NCBI GenBank assembly: GCA_019695335.1
Contig: JAIBAF010000041.1
Span: forward strand, 1 to 32,311
From: a bacterium
GTDB lineage: Bacteria > CLD3 > SB21
DNA: 32,311 bases
Direction of reading: 5' to 3'
The position numbers were made by a program, and so were the translations under genes. The notes beneath the pieces are model-generated. The model made no database searches, was not told the DNA's origin, and saw nothing but the letters and a program-made list of their open reading frames with translations. Below are positions 24,653 through 32,311 of the stretch, piece by piece (position 1 is the first letter of the stretch; each line of letters starts with the position of its first letter).

Positions 24653-25936
24653 TTACAATTTAATTACTCTCACTTGCTGGATCTGTTTGGGAGTCTTTTT
24701 AAAGACTTTGAAAGATAATTTTTGAAATTCAATGCTTTCGCCAACGGCAGGGATATGACCGAAACGATCATTTAAAAAGCCCGCCAAAGTTTCGTAATCC
24801 GCGTCGTCTGGCAATGTAACCTGGAATTGATGATTGAAATCAGTAATGCGCATCTTTGCATTAACGGTAAAGCTTCCGTCAGGATTGGATTCAAAATCTT
24901 TCTTTTCTTCGTCGTACTCGTCCTGAATTTGTCCCACGATTCTCTCTAAGATATTTTCCATAGTTACAATACCGCTTGTACCGCCGAATTCGTCGATCAC
25001 AATACCCATGTGGACGCGTTGCTGCATAAAATCCTGCATTACACGATTGATGCTGGTCGTCTCCGGGGCAAAATACAAAGGCCGTAAAATTTTTTCGAGA
25101 TCGGTATCTTGCGCACTAAGATCGATCTTAAAAAGATCTTTTACATATAAAATTCCTGCAAGCGTGTCAATAGTATCGCGAAAAACCGGGATTCGCGTGA
25201 AACCGCTTTCAACAGCCAGTTTGAAATTTTCTTGAAATCCGTTTGCCAGGTCTAATGCAAAAACTTCCGTTCGCGGAACCATGATTTCTTTAACAGTCGT
25301 TTCGGTGAAATTAAAAATATTTTCAATCAACTTGTATTCAGTTGCATCGATGACGCCGCTCTTTTTTCCATCCGCAATGAGCAGCCGTATTTCCTCTTCA
25401 GAATGAGTTAATTGCTCGCCGGCAGGATGAATACCGATCAGACGAAGTATTAAATTTGCACTGCCGTTGAGTAAAAAAATGAACGGTTTGAACACAACAT
25501 AAAATAATTTGAGCGGGAAAGCGATGCCAAGCGTAATCGATTGAGGATATTGGATCGCCGCCGATTTAGGAGCTAGTTCACCCAAGGTAATGTGCAAAAA
25601 AGTAATAATGGAAAAGCCGACTGTAAACGATATCGCGTGGATGACATTCGGGTTGGTCACGCCGATGAAATCGATCAACGGTTGTATCATGCGGGAAACA
25701 GCCGGTTCACCGATCCAGCCCAAACCGATGCTGGCGATCGTAATCCCCAATTGCGTGGCCGATAAATAAGCGTCTAAGTGTGTAATCAGATCCTTGGCAA
25801 GTTTGGCGCGGCGGTCGTTAGCCTGGATCAGCGTTTCAATCTGTGTCGAACGCACTTTGACAATGGCAAATTCAGCCGCTACAAAAAAACCGTTGGCGAA
25901 AACGAGCAACAAAACCGCTATAATTTCAAAAAACAC
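24653..25936 (-). CDS. CNNM/CorC-family membrane protein (DUF21, two CBS, CorC_HlyC)
   Basis: A 427-residue protein of the type often named haemolysin-like, in fact related to CNNM/MpfA magnesium or cobalt exporters. The DUF21 domain, residues about 1-190, has at least three membrane segments (EIIAVLLLVFANGFFVAAEFAIVKVR, YLSATQLGITIASIGLGWIG, HITLGELAPK). A tandem CBS pair follows: VKEIMVPRTEVFAL to LAGILYVKDLF, then YFAPETTSINRVMQDF to HMGIVIDEFGGTSGIVTMENIL. A C-terminal CorC_HlyC domain ends near ALVIKL-like QVRVIKL. The start is GTG at 25936 with AGGAG four bases before it. There is no partner gene. A terminator for the upstream AldDH gene lies just ahead of it. Confidence 0.92.
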   Translation of the reverse strand: MFFEIIAVLLLVFANGFFVAAEFAIVKVRSTQIETLIQANDRRAKLAKDLITHLDAYLSATQLGITIASIGLGWIGEPAVSRMIQPLIDFIGVTNPNVIHAISFTVGFSIITFLHITLGELAPKSAAIQYPQSITLGIAFPLKLFYVVFKPFIFLLNGSANLILRLIGIHPAGEQLTHSEEEIRLLIADGKKSGVIDATEYKLIENIFNFTETTVKEIMVPRTEVFALDLANGFQENFKLAVESGFTRIPVFRDTIDTLAGILYVKDLFKIDLSAQDTDLEKILRPLYFAPETTSINRVMQDFMQQRVHMGIVIDEFGGTSGIVTMENILERIVGQIQDEYDEEKKDFESNPDGSFTVNAKMRITDFNHQFQVTLPDDADYETLAGFLNDRFGHIPAVGESIEFQKLSFKVFKKTPKQIQQVRVIKL

Positions 25937-25968
25937 ACATCTCCTGAATTTTAGTTATAAAATACAAA

Positions 25969-25990
25969 AGGTAATCCGTACAGATTACCT
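25969..25990 (-). terminator. Rho-independent terminator after the aldehyde dehydrogenase gene
   Basis: An 8-bp stem (AGGTAATC with GATTACCT) and six-base loop is followed on the minus strand by TTTGTATTTTATAAC. It lies 28 bases past the stop of the aldehyde dehydrogenase (26019) and ahead of the CNNM/CorC gene, so the latter likely has its own promoter. Confidence 0.7.
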
Positions 25991-26018
25991 CTGAAAAATA
26001 ATTCCTGTTTAATTTTTG

Positions 26019-27566
26019 TTATCGCCGGCTTTTGATAAATTCATCAACGATTTTATTAATTTCTTTTTCAGAAAGTCCTTTTGAGCCGAACGTTACAGAT
26101 GTTTCGGTTTTTTTAACGGTAGTTTTTTTAGGCCGGGAATCGAAAGCCGGAATATTTTTTTTCGGCGAGGTTTCGGAATGTGAAGAAGAAACTGAAGCCT
26201 TACCGTGAACGAGCGACGACGTAAACGGGCGAATTTCAAAAGCCAGGCGTTTGATATTGATCAAGTGGTTTGGCATGATATTGTCAGTTGTAATCGATCC
26301 GCCGAGCGTACCCGGGCCTAATGTCATCGATGGCGCTACACCGGTTGTATAACCGACGGCGCCCAGAGTCGCGACCGTATTGACGCAAATCCGGAAAGCC
26401 GGTTTCTCAAGCCCGAATTTCATAATCACATCCTGATTGGTCGAATGAATCGACATCGTGTGGCCGATACCGCCAAAGTTAAGAATTTTGATACACAACT
26501 CGCATCCGGCTTCCCATCCATCGACAAAAAACATGGCTAAAACCGGCGATAATTTTTCAGCCGAAAGCGGATCGGATTTTCCAACTTCTTTACAGGGGAC
26601 GACCAGGATCGTCGTGTTCTCAGGAACAGACAATCCGGCTTTTTGTGCAATTATATGAGCCGGAAGGCCAATTATTTCAGTATTGAGTCGGCCGGTCGGA
26701 AACATGAGCTTTTGCAATTTAGCTTTTTCATCGTCATTGCAGACGTAGGCACGGTTATTTTTTAATTCCGTCAGAACCTGCTCTTTGAGTGACATATCGG
26801 CAACCAATGAATTTTCCGAAGAGCACAATAATCCGTAATCAAAACATTTACCGGCAACAATATCAGCAACGGCCTTTTTTACATTCGCCGTTTTTTCAAT
26901 GAAAGCCGGCACATTGCCGGAACCGACTCCTAGTGCGGGCTTGCCGGAACTGTATGCTTCACGGACAATGTTGGGGCCGCCTGTCGCTAGAATGACGGAA
27001 GTTTCCGGCGCTTTCATTAACGCTTGGGTTCCTTCGAGCGTCGGATGTTCAATATAGGTGATTAATCCGTGAGGCGCGCCATTCCACTCTGCTGCTTTGC
27101 GAAGAATTTCAGCTGCTTCAACCGTGCACTTGGCCGCTCTCGGATGCGGCGCAATGGCAATACCATTACCGGATTTGAGCGTGATCAAAATTTTGTACAT
27201 CACGGTTGACGTCGGATTGGTCGTCGGAATAATTGCCGCGACGACGCCCATCGGTACGGCAATTTCATATAATTTCCGTTTTTCATCGTGATGGATAATC
27301 CCGACAGTTTTCATATCTTTGATGTAATCGTAGACGTCACGTGTTCCGAATTGGTTCTTTACAATTTTGTCTTCATAGCGGCCCATCCGTGTTTCTTCGG
27401 CAGCCATTTTGGCCAATCGGTCTGCTGCCTCAAAACCGGCATCAGCCATAGCTTTGACGATTTTGTCAACCTGTGCTTGCGAAAATTTGGCAAACTCAAG
27501 CTGAGCCGCTTTCGCCTTACGCACGGCATCGCGTGCTTCCTGTATTGCGAGAAGATCCTTGTCCAT
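26019..27566 (-). CDS. CoA-acylating aldehyde dehydrogenase with C-terminal encapsulation-peptide-like tail
   Basis: A 515-residue enzyme converting an aldehyde plus CoA and NAD to acyl-CoA, or the reverse. It closely resembles the dehydrogenase half of Adh[11 protein letters not shown] (112-121), [25 protein letters not shown], catalytic Cys248 in [10 protein letters not shown], and SPVLAMF. The start at 27566 ([10 protein letters not shown]) is chosen over an upstream in-frame TTG at 27623, which would add 19 unlikely residues. After the catalytic fold comes a Ser/Thr/Lys/Pro-rich linker (454-496), then an amphipathic helix, [15 protein letters not shown] (498-512). This linker-helix plan is that of bacterial microcompartment encapsulation peptides. 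No shell protein gene is in the window. It lies after a terminator, so it has its own promoter. Confidence 0.88.
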   Translation of the reverse strand: MDKDLLAIQEARDAVRKAKAAQLEFAKFSQAQVDKIVKAMADAGFEAADRLAKMAAEETRMGRYEDKIVKNQFGTRDVYDYIKDMKTVGIIHHDEKRKLYEIAVPMGVVAAIIPTTNPTSTVMYKILITLKSGNGIAIAPHPRAAKCTVEAAEILRKAAEWNGAPHGLITYIEHPTLEGTQALMKAPETSVILATGGPNIVREAYSSGKPALGVGSGNVPAFIEKTANVKKAVADIVAGKCFDYGLLCSSENSLVADMSLKEQVLTELKNNRAYVCNDDEKAKLQKLMFPTGRLNTEIIGLPAHIIAQKAGLSVPENTTILVVPCKEVGKSDPLSAEKLSPVLAMFFVDGWEAGCELCIKILNFGGIGHTMSIHSTNQDVIMKFGLEKPAFRICVNTVATLGAVGYTTGVAPSMTLGPGTLGGSITTDNIMPNHLINIKRLAFEIRPFTSSLVHGKASVSSSHSETSPKKNIPAFDSRPKKTTVKKTETSVTFGSKGLSEKEINKIVDEFIKSRR

Positions 27567-27644
27567 ATTGTTTGGAATGATTAAATAACTCGTCAAAAAA
27601 CTGGGTTCAATATAGAAATTCAAACGGTGAGTATCAATAAAAAT

Positions 27645-27677
27645 AAGGCTGTTCGACCATAAGTGCCGAACAGCCTT
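27645..27677 (-). terminator. Rho-independent terminator of the fadJ-containing operon
   Basis: Perfect 11-bp arms (AAGGCTGTTCG and CGAACAGCCTT) flank an 11-base loop. On the minus strand the hairpin is followed by ATTTTTATT. It begins 17 bases after the stop of the 54-codon gene (27695) and should end the transcript that comes from fadJ and perhaps genes farther upstream. Confidence 0.85.
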
Positions 27678-27694
27678 TGCAAAATTCGCACAGC

Positions 27695-27859
27695 TTAACC
27701 GGCTAAAGCTTTGTCAATTTGAGCTTGCGAACAGTAGCCTTTGGCGACCAGAACTTCACCGATTTTTTTACCGCTGGCTTTTTGTTCGGCCAGTGCTTCA
27801 TCCAACTGGGCTTTGGTAATGACACCTGAGTTAACGAGTGTGTCTCCTAACATTGCCAT
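27695..27859 (-). CDS. 54-residue GspE N-terminal (MshEN)-like small protein
   Basis: An ATG at 27859 opens a 54-codon frame ending with TAA at 27695-27697. AGGAG lies seven bases upstream. The protein reads LGDTLVNSGVITKAQLDEAL near its start and GEVLVAKGYCSQAQIDKALAG at its end. This is the LGE-L-V-G-ITEEQL-AL pattern repeated once, as in the N-terminal domain of type II secretion/pilus ATPases (GspE_N, MshEN), of which some bind cyclic di-GMP. As a stand-alone it is about one half to one copy of that domain. It sits 38 bases downstream of fadJ, and the operon terminator follows. Its role is unknown; a regulatory or ligand-binding role is inference. Confidence 0.8.
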   Translation of the reverse strand: MAMLGDTLVNSGVITKAQLDEALAEQKASGKKIGEVLVAKGYCSQAQIDKALAG

Positions 27860-27897
27860 GGGATTGCTCCTTTTCTTATAGTTATTTAATGAGTGAG

Positions 27898-30036
27898 TTA
27901 ATGGGTATAAAATTTTTTTCCTAATTGTTGCATCTGTCGGAGGTAATCACAGGGTTTGAAACGCTCTCCGAACGTCTGTGATAACCGATCCAACGCGCTG
28001 ACTATTTTATCCAAGCCTTCCGTGTCTGCATATCGTAATAAACCGCCGAAGAATGGAGGAAATCCTGTTCCGAAAATCATTCCAATATCGACGTCTTCCG
28101 GTTTTTCGACAATGCCTTCTGTAAGACACATCGCTGCTTCATTGATCATTGCGTACGTCATTCGTTGAATCATGTTTTCAGACGAAATTCCAGTTGTAGG
28201 TTTGGGCTGGATTAAGGAATAAACTGTCGGATCAATGATTGGTTTTCCGTTATTATGTTTATAAAAGCCCAAACCACCCTTTTTGCCGAGCCGTTTGTCG
28301 TTGTATAATTTCTCGACTGCGTGCGAGCCCTGAACACGATTACCGAAGGCTTCCTGAAAAATATGGCCAACTTTATAAGCGACGTCGATTCCGACTTCAT
28401 CGAGCAATAAGCACGGTCCCATCGGCATACCGAAATCGGTCATGGTTTTATCAAGAGTTTCGATGCTCACGCCTTCTTCAAGCAGAAACCCCGCTTCGTT
28501 AAGATAAGGCATGAGGAGGCGATTGACCAAAAATCCAGGACCGTCTTTAACGACGATCGGCGTTTTGCCGATTTTTTTTGAAAATTGATAAATGGCGGCA
28601 ACGGTTTCATCAGAAGTATGTCGGCCCCGGATAATTTCAACAAGAGGCATTCGATGAACCGGATTAAAAAAATGCATACCGATAAAATTTTCAGGACGTT
28701 TACAGGCCGTAGCCATTTCAGTGATCGAGAGAGACGATGTATTGGAAGCAATGATCGTGTCTGTATTGACATGCGCGTCGAGTTCGGCGATGACTTTTTT
28801 CTTGATATCCATATTTTCAACGATCGCTTCGACCACAAGTTCAGTGCGTTTAAATCCTTCATAATTTAACGAACCCGAAATGAACGACATCTTACGGTCT
28901 AATTCCATTTTCGTGATTCGTTTTCGTTTCAATTGCTTGTCAAACACCTTTCGGGCCGATGACAATCCAAGGCCGATCGCCTGATGGTTAATATCTTTGA
29001 GACGGACATCGACGTCATTAGCCGCAAAAAGTTGTGCAATACCTCCACCCATAACGCCCGCACCGAGAACGCCGGTATATTGAAAATCTTTCGCTTTGAT
29101 GCTGTTTTTTGAAACGCCATTGCTTTTTTTTATGAGCTCGGTCAGATAATAGATCCGGATCAGGTTTTTTGAAATGGGTGTTACGATCATTTCACCGAGA
29201 TACCGGGCTTCGATTTTCAATCCCTCGGATAGCGATTTTGAAAAACCTTCTTTAACGGCCTGCAATGCGCAAAGCGGGGCGGGGTAATGGCCCTTGGTTT
29301 GTTTCAACACACTTTTCCGCGCTTGGCTATAGATCAAACCTTTGCCGGGACCTTCAAGTAAACGGTTGACAAGCCCTTTGACTTTTCGCCGTTCAATGTA
29401 TTTTTGTTTTTTGCCGGATATGATTTCGTTCACAAATTCTTCGGCGTATTTTTCTGGAAACGACGCCGGCACGACTTTGTCTACTAAAGCGTTTTTATAA
29501 GCGCGGCCGGCGTCAAGCGCTTTTCCTGTCAGGATTAATTGTAATGACCGTTGCAATCCGATCAGTCGAGGCATTCGTTGTGTGCCTCCAAAACCCGGAA
29601 CGATGCCGAGCATCACTTCCGGTAAACCGATACGTGTTTTCGGATGATCGGTCGCAAGTCTGTAATGACACGCTAAAGCGAGCTCGGTCCCGCCTCCCAT
29701 ACATGCGCCGTTGATCAGGCAAACAACGGGAAATGGCAATCGTTCGATTTTAGTAAAGATTGCTTGTCCGGCGGAAGCGGCCGCTTCGCCGACTTTTGCA
29801 TCCGTGATGTTTTTGATTTCATCAATATCCGCTCCGACGATAAATATACCATCCTTGGCGCTGGAGATAACGCAAGCTTTGATCGTAGGAGCATTTTGCT
29901 GCAACCAATCGGCCACGCGGTCCAGTGATTGCATGACCGGTGTGGACAGTTTATTAAACTTTTCAGCAGGATAATCAAAAATGAGATGGGCAATCTCATT
30001 TTCGATTTTCAGAGTAATTCCAAATAAGTTTTCCAT
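27898..30036 (-). CDS. fadJ: FadJ-type enoyl-CoA hydratase / 3-hydroxyacyl-CoA dehydrogenase
   Basis: A 712-residue bifunctional beta-oxidation enzyme. The N-terminal hydratase domain (1-~190) has an oxyanion segment with IVGADIDEI, and the two catalytic Glu in CMGGGTELALAC and GLPEVMLGIVPGFGGTQRMPR. The dehydrogenase part starts at about 320 with the NAD Rossmann motif GVLGAGVMGGGIAQLFA. It continues with ASNTSSLSITEMA and GMHFFNPVHRMPLVEI, which carries the catalytic His, and ends with the 3HCDH C-terminal domains (VKDGPGFLVNRLL). GGAG lies seven bases before the ATG at 30036. The thiolase partner FadI is not in the window. FadB and FadJ are hard to tell apart by eye, so fadJ is given for the form. 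Confidence 0.92.
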   Translation of the reverse strand: MENLFGITLKIENEIAHLIFDYPAEKFNKLSTPVMQSLDRVADWLQQNAPTIKACVISSAKDGIFIVGADIDEIKNITDAKVGEAAASAGQAIFTKIERLPFPVVCLINGACMGGGTELALACHYRLATDHPKTRIGLPEVMLGIVPGFGGTQRMPRLIGLQRSLQLILTGKALDAGRAYKNALVDKVVPASFPEKYAEEFVNEIISGKKQKYIERRKVKGLVNRLLEGPGKGLIYSQARKSVLKQTKGHYPAPLCALQAVKEGFSKSLSEGLKIEARYLGEMIVTPISKNLIRIYYLTELIKKSNGVSKNSIKAKDFQYTGVLGAGVMGGGIAQLFAANDVDVRLKDINHQAIGLGLSSARKVFDKQLKRKRITKMELDRKMSFISGSLNYEGFKRTELVVEAIVENMDIKKKVIAELDAHVNTDTIIASNTSSLSITEMATACKRPENFIGMHFFNPVHRMPLVEIIRGRHTSDETVAAIYQFSKKIGKTPIVVKDGPGFLVNRLLMPYLNEAGFLLEEGVSIETLDKTMTDFGMPMGPCLLLDEVGIDVAYKVGHIFQEAFGNRVQGSHAVEKLYNDKRLGKKGGLGFYKHNNGKPIIDPTVYSLIQPKPTTGISSENMIQRMTYAMINEAAMCLTEGIVEKPEDVDIGMIFGTGFPPFFGGLLRYADTEGLDKIVSALDRLSQTFGERFKPCDYLRQMQQLGKKFYTH

Positions 30037-30090
30037 GTCTTACTCCTCTTTTTAGAGGACAGTCAATTTTTAAACTATCATGAGTCATAA

Positions 30091-30810
30091 CTAATTCGAT
30101 TTTTGCGCCACATAGATAATACCGGGATAGGGCACGAAAGATCGGATAAATATTTCATTTTGTACCTGCATTCCTGCGTGAGTGATGAGCCCACGCCACG
30201 ATTCCGGCGAGCGGTAGTTTGGCCGATGACGGTTCTTCAAGCCGTAAACACCCGTCCAGAGTTTCAGGCTCTCTTCGGCGTACGTGTATCGGTATTTCCA
30301 GCGAGGCTTCGTAGTGTTGTCTTTGATAAACAATGCGCCTCCAGGCATCAAAGATTCTGTACACGCCGAGATGATGCGCTTCTGAACATCATCCGAAAAA
30401 AAACACAATACATCAACCAACAAAATCGCCGTGCTCGGCGGTATTTGAATATTCGCAATGTCTCCATGTTCGAAACGGGTTTCCGCCAGTCCACGGCTCA
30501 GTTGCCGCGCAGCATCAAGCCGTGACAAAGATGCCTCCATGCCAATAACCGACAGACGGTACCGCATCGAAAGAAGAATACCGATTAGTCCGTACCCGCA
30601 ACCAAGGTCGACGACAGTACCTTCTCGTTCCGAAATATGTTCTTCGACGGCTTTCATAACAGGCTGCAGGCATATCAGTCGTCCGAAAATTTTTACCAAA
30701 TCCGTACTATGCTGAGACGAGCAGGCGTCGACAATTCTCTGAAAATCGTTCCGGCTGAGCGGTCCTTTGCCGAATAATTGGGAAATCCAATACAATAACC
30801 AACCTGTCAT
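30091..30810 (-). CDS. Class I SAM-dependent methyltransferase
   Basis: A 239-residue protein. The SAM-binding motif I is TVVDLGCGYGLIGILLSMRY (~64-83), with acidic residue M-E-A-S at the end of strand 2 and HGDIANIQIP (motif after strand 3). LMPGGALFIKDN is the motif at strand 5. The substrate is unknown. Its position between a MoxR gene (49 bases upstream) and fadJ (54 bases downstream) suggests lipid- or envelope-related work, for example on a membrane lipid, but that is inference. The N-terminus has a moderately hydrophobic stretch (WLLYWISQLF), possibly a membrane-associated amphipathic helix. Confidence 0.82.
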   Translation of the reverse strand: MTGWLLYWISQLFGKGPLSRNDFQRIVDACSSQHSTDLVKIFGRLICLQPVMKAVEEHISEREGTVVDLGCGYGLIGILLSMRYRLSVIGMEASLSRLDAARQLSRGLAETRFEHGDIANIQIPPSTAILLVDVLCFFSDDVQKRIISACTESLMPGGALFIKDNTTKPRWKYRYTYAEESLKLWTGVYGLKNRHRPNYRSPESWRGLITHAGMQVQNEIFIRSFVPYPGIIYVAQKSN

Positions 30811-30859
30811 ATGCTCAATACCTGCTTGTCTTGCAGAAGAAAGTCAATTTTAAGATAAA

Positions 30860-31852
30860 TTACGGTACTTCGATTTTATTAATGATCTGTGTAATGACTT
30901 CTTCGCTTGTTTTTTCTTCGGCCTCGGCTTCATACGTCAGGATAACTCGGTGACGCAACACATCCATGGCAATCGCACGGACGTCTTCAGGAACAACGTA
31001 ACCGCGACGTTTTAGAAAGGCAAAAGCTTTCGAGGCTAATACAAGATTGATCGAAGCACGCGGCGAAGCGCCGAAAGCAATCAGCGGTTTCAATTCGGGC
31101 AATTGAAATTTGCCAGGATCGCGTGTGGCGAAAACAATATCCAGAATATAATGCTCGATTTTTTCGTCGATATAAATGTCGTTCACGGTTTGACGAGCGC
31201 GCTTGATGTCGTCCGGAGAAATAATCGCTTTGACTTTAGGCGTGTCAACGGTTTTGGCCATTCGCCGGATGATTTCCAGTTCTTCTTCTCTCGACGGATA
31301 ACCGATTTTAAGTTTGAGCATAAAGCGGTCTACCTGTGCTTCGGGTAGCGGATACGTGCCTTCCTGTTCGATCGGGTTTTGTGTGGCGAGAACCAAAAAC
31401 GGTTCGTCCAATTTATGCGTGGTATCGCTGATCGTCACTTGCCGTTCCTGCATCGCCTCGAGTAAGGCGCTTTGAACTTTTGCGGGCGAGCGGTTGATTT
31501 CATCGGCGAGGATTAAATTGGAAAAAATCGGACCTTTTCGTGTGTAAAAATTGCTTTCTTTCTGATTATAGATCAGCGTACCGAGTAAATCGGCCGGCAG
31601 CAGATCCGGTGTGAATTGTATTCGCTGAAATTTGGTTTGTACCGTATCGGCCAATGTTTTAATAGTCAGCGTTTTGGCAAGACCGGGAACGCCCTCGAGT
31701 AAGATATGTCCGTTCGCTAAAAAAGCAACTAACAACCGTTCGATCATGTACTTTTGCCCGACGATGACTTTGCCGACTTCCATCGTGATCATGTCGACGA
31801 AAGCGCTTTCACGATAGATCCGTTCATTTAATTCTTTGATATCCGTAGCCAT
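30860..31852 (-). CDS. MoxR-family AAA+ ATPase
   Basis: A 330-residue MoxR ATPase, a chaperone-type AAA+ that usually helps metal insertion or maturation of partner proteins with VWA domains. Walker A is GVPGLAKT (~54-61), Walker B LILADEINRSPAKVQSALLEAMQE (~113-136), and sensor 1 LATQNPIEQEGTYPLPEAQVDRFML, followed by the lid domain. MoxR genes are normally followed by DUF58 and VWA genes. Here the next gene is a methyltransferase, so either the partners are elsewhere or the operon is rearranged. The SpoIIE-type phosphatase stop lies three bases before its ATG, so the two are co-transcribed. Confidence 0.93.
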   Translation of the reverse strand: MATDIKELNERIYRESAFVDMITMEVGKVIVGQKYMIERLLVAFLANGHILLEGVPGLAKTLTIKTLADTVQTKFQRIQFTPDLLPADLLGTLIYNQKESNFYTRKGPIFSNLILADEINRSPAKVQSALLEAMQERQVTISDTTHKLDEPFLVLATQNPIEQEGTYPLPEAQVDRFMLKLKIGYPSREEELEIIRRMAKTVDTPKVKAIISPDDIKRARQTVNDIYIDEKIEHYILDIVFATRDPGKFQLPELKPLIAFGASPRASINLVLASKAFAFLKRRGYVVPEDVRAIAMDVLRHRVILTYEAEAEEKTSEEVITQIINKIEVP

Positions 31853-31855
31853 ACT

Positions 31856-32311
31856 TTAATGCTCCACTGTTTCAACTTTTATTACAACAATCGTAATATC
31901 GTCCTGTTGCTCCGAACCGGGGGCAAAGGCATCCACCGCTTCGATAATCTTTTTTTCAATTTCTTTGGCCGGTAATAATTTATTGTCTTCAATGATTTTT
32001 CTCAAGCGTTCTTCGCCAAACATTTCATCCATTTCGTTGAATACTTCCGTCACGCCGTCGGTATAAAATACGATGATGTCGCCGTTGTCAATCATTTGAG
32101 TCATCTGGACATATTCCTGATTATTCAGAAAACCCAGAACAATGCCGCCACGGTTAAGGCGAACGAAATCGCCGGTGCGTTTGTAAATCAACGGAGGACA
32201 ATGTCCCGCGTTGGTGTAATACATGATCAACGCTTCGAAATCGATAATGCCGTAAAAAAAAGTAGCATAAGTATTTTCAGCCGTATTGGCACACAGCATG
32301 TTATTGAGAGC
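31856..32311 (-). CDS. SpoIIE/RsbU-type PP2C serine phosphatase, 3' part
   Basis: The C-terminal 151 residues of a serine/threonine phosphatase, with the gene running past the right end of the window. Typical blocks are seen: ALNNMLCANTAENTYATFFYGIID at the edge, TNAGHCPPLIYKRTGDFVRLNRGGIVLGF, NGDIIVFYTDGVTEVFNEMDEMFGEERLRKII, and the metal-binding QQDDITIVVIKV near the end. Such proteins usually dephosphorylate an anti-sigma antagonist (STAS protein) in stress or developmental switches. The sensor part lies outside the window. The stop is three bases from the MoxR start. Confidence 0.92.
   Translation of the reverse strand, partial: ALNNMLCANTAENTYATFFYGIIDFEALIMYYTNAGHCPPLIYKRTGDFVRLNRGGIVLGFLNNQEYVQMTQMIDNGDIIVFYTDGVTEVFNEMDEMFGEERLRKIIEDNKLLPAKEIEKKIIEAVDAFAPGSEQQDDITIVVIKVETVEH

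Noticed and set aside
26019-32311. A complete microcompartment or beta-oxidation locus
   Set aside because: No shell proteins, alcohol dehydrogenase, phosphotransacylase or thiolase are present in the window.
1-32311. tRNA, rRNA, CRISPR arrays, transposases, integrases, riboswitches
   Set aside because: Searched by eye on both strands in the gaps; no cloverleaf, repeat-spacer series, transposase or integrase motif, or recognisable riboswitch was found.

Overview
The window looks like a chromosomal segment from a Gram-negative bacterium of the Fibrobacteres-Chlorobi-Bacteroidetes (FCB) group. The main pointers are a histidine kinase with a periplasmic two-bladed-repeat propeller (Reg_prop/Y_Y_Y), a DUF5686-type outer-membrane protein with a carboxypeptidase-like N-terminal domain, SPOR and other lipoproteins, and an ftsE without ftsX next to it. 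Several genes carry clear Shine-Dalgarno sequences (for example before the genes at 10258, 19308, 27859 and 30036 on their strands). This fits an FCB lineage outside the classical Bacteroidia better than Bacteroidia proper, but the phylum cannot be fixed from this sequence. No phage, insertion sequence, CRISPR array, tRNA or rRNA was recognised.

Layout. 1-2.2 kb: small accessory enzymes (a DinB-like protein cut by the window edge, a cupin, a SAM methyltransferase, a DUF1569 protein). 2.3-5.4 kb: one large sensor histidine kinase, broken by two single-base frameshifts of opposite sign. 5.7-8.05 kb: a DUF5686-like surface protein. 8.1-10.8 kb (minus): a serine beta-lactamase-like hydrolase, an AraC regulator, a 35-residue membrane protein with its own ribosome site and palindromic terminator, and a doubtful ORF. 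10.8-11.4 kb: rdgB (minus). 11.6-16.9 kb (plus): a run of orphan Hpt protein, alpha/beta hydrolase, DUF971 protein, double-SPOR lipoprotein, FtsE, biotin carboxylase and an unrecognised membrane protein, ending at a bidirectional terminator shared with a minus-strand lipoprotein. 18-21.3 kb (plus): aroA, a Gfo/Idh/MocA oxidoreductase and a patatin-like protein; the last two overlap by one base, and each lacks a residue normally thought catalytic. 21.3-24.5 kb: an AT-richer glycan cassette (GT4, GT2-like, flippase) with alternating strands and overlapping gene ends. 24.6-32.3 kb (all minus): CNNM/CorC-type membrane protein, acylating aldehyde dehydrogenase with a targeting-peptide-like tail, a 54-residue GspE-N-like protein, a FadJ-type bifunctional beta-oxidation enzyme, a methyltransferase, a MoxR ATPase, and the end of a SpoIIE-type phosphatase.

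Functionally most of the window is housekeeping: cell division and envelope (SPOR, FtsE), acyl-CoA carboxylation (AccC), beta-oxidation (FadJ), the shikimate pathway (AroA) and nucleotide-pool cleaning (RdgB). The points most worth following are the C-terminal encapsulation-peptide-like tail on the aldehyde dehydrogenase, the oxidoreductase/patatin pair with altered active sites, two short genes (35 and 54 codons) with strong translation signals, the interleaved glycan cassette, and the broken sensor kinase.
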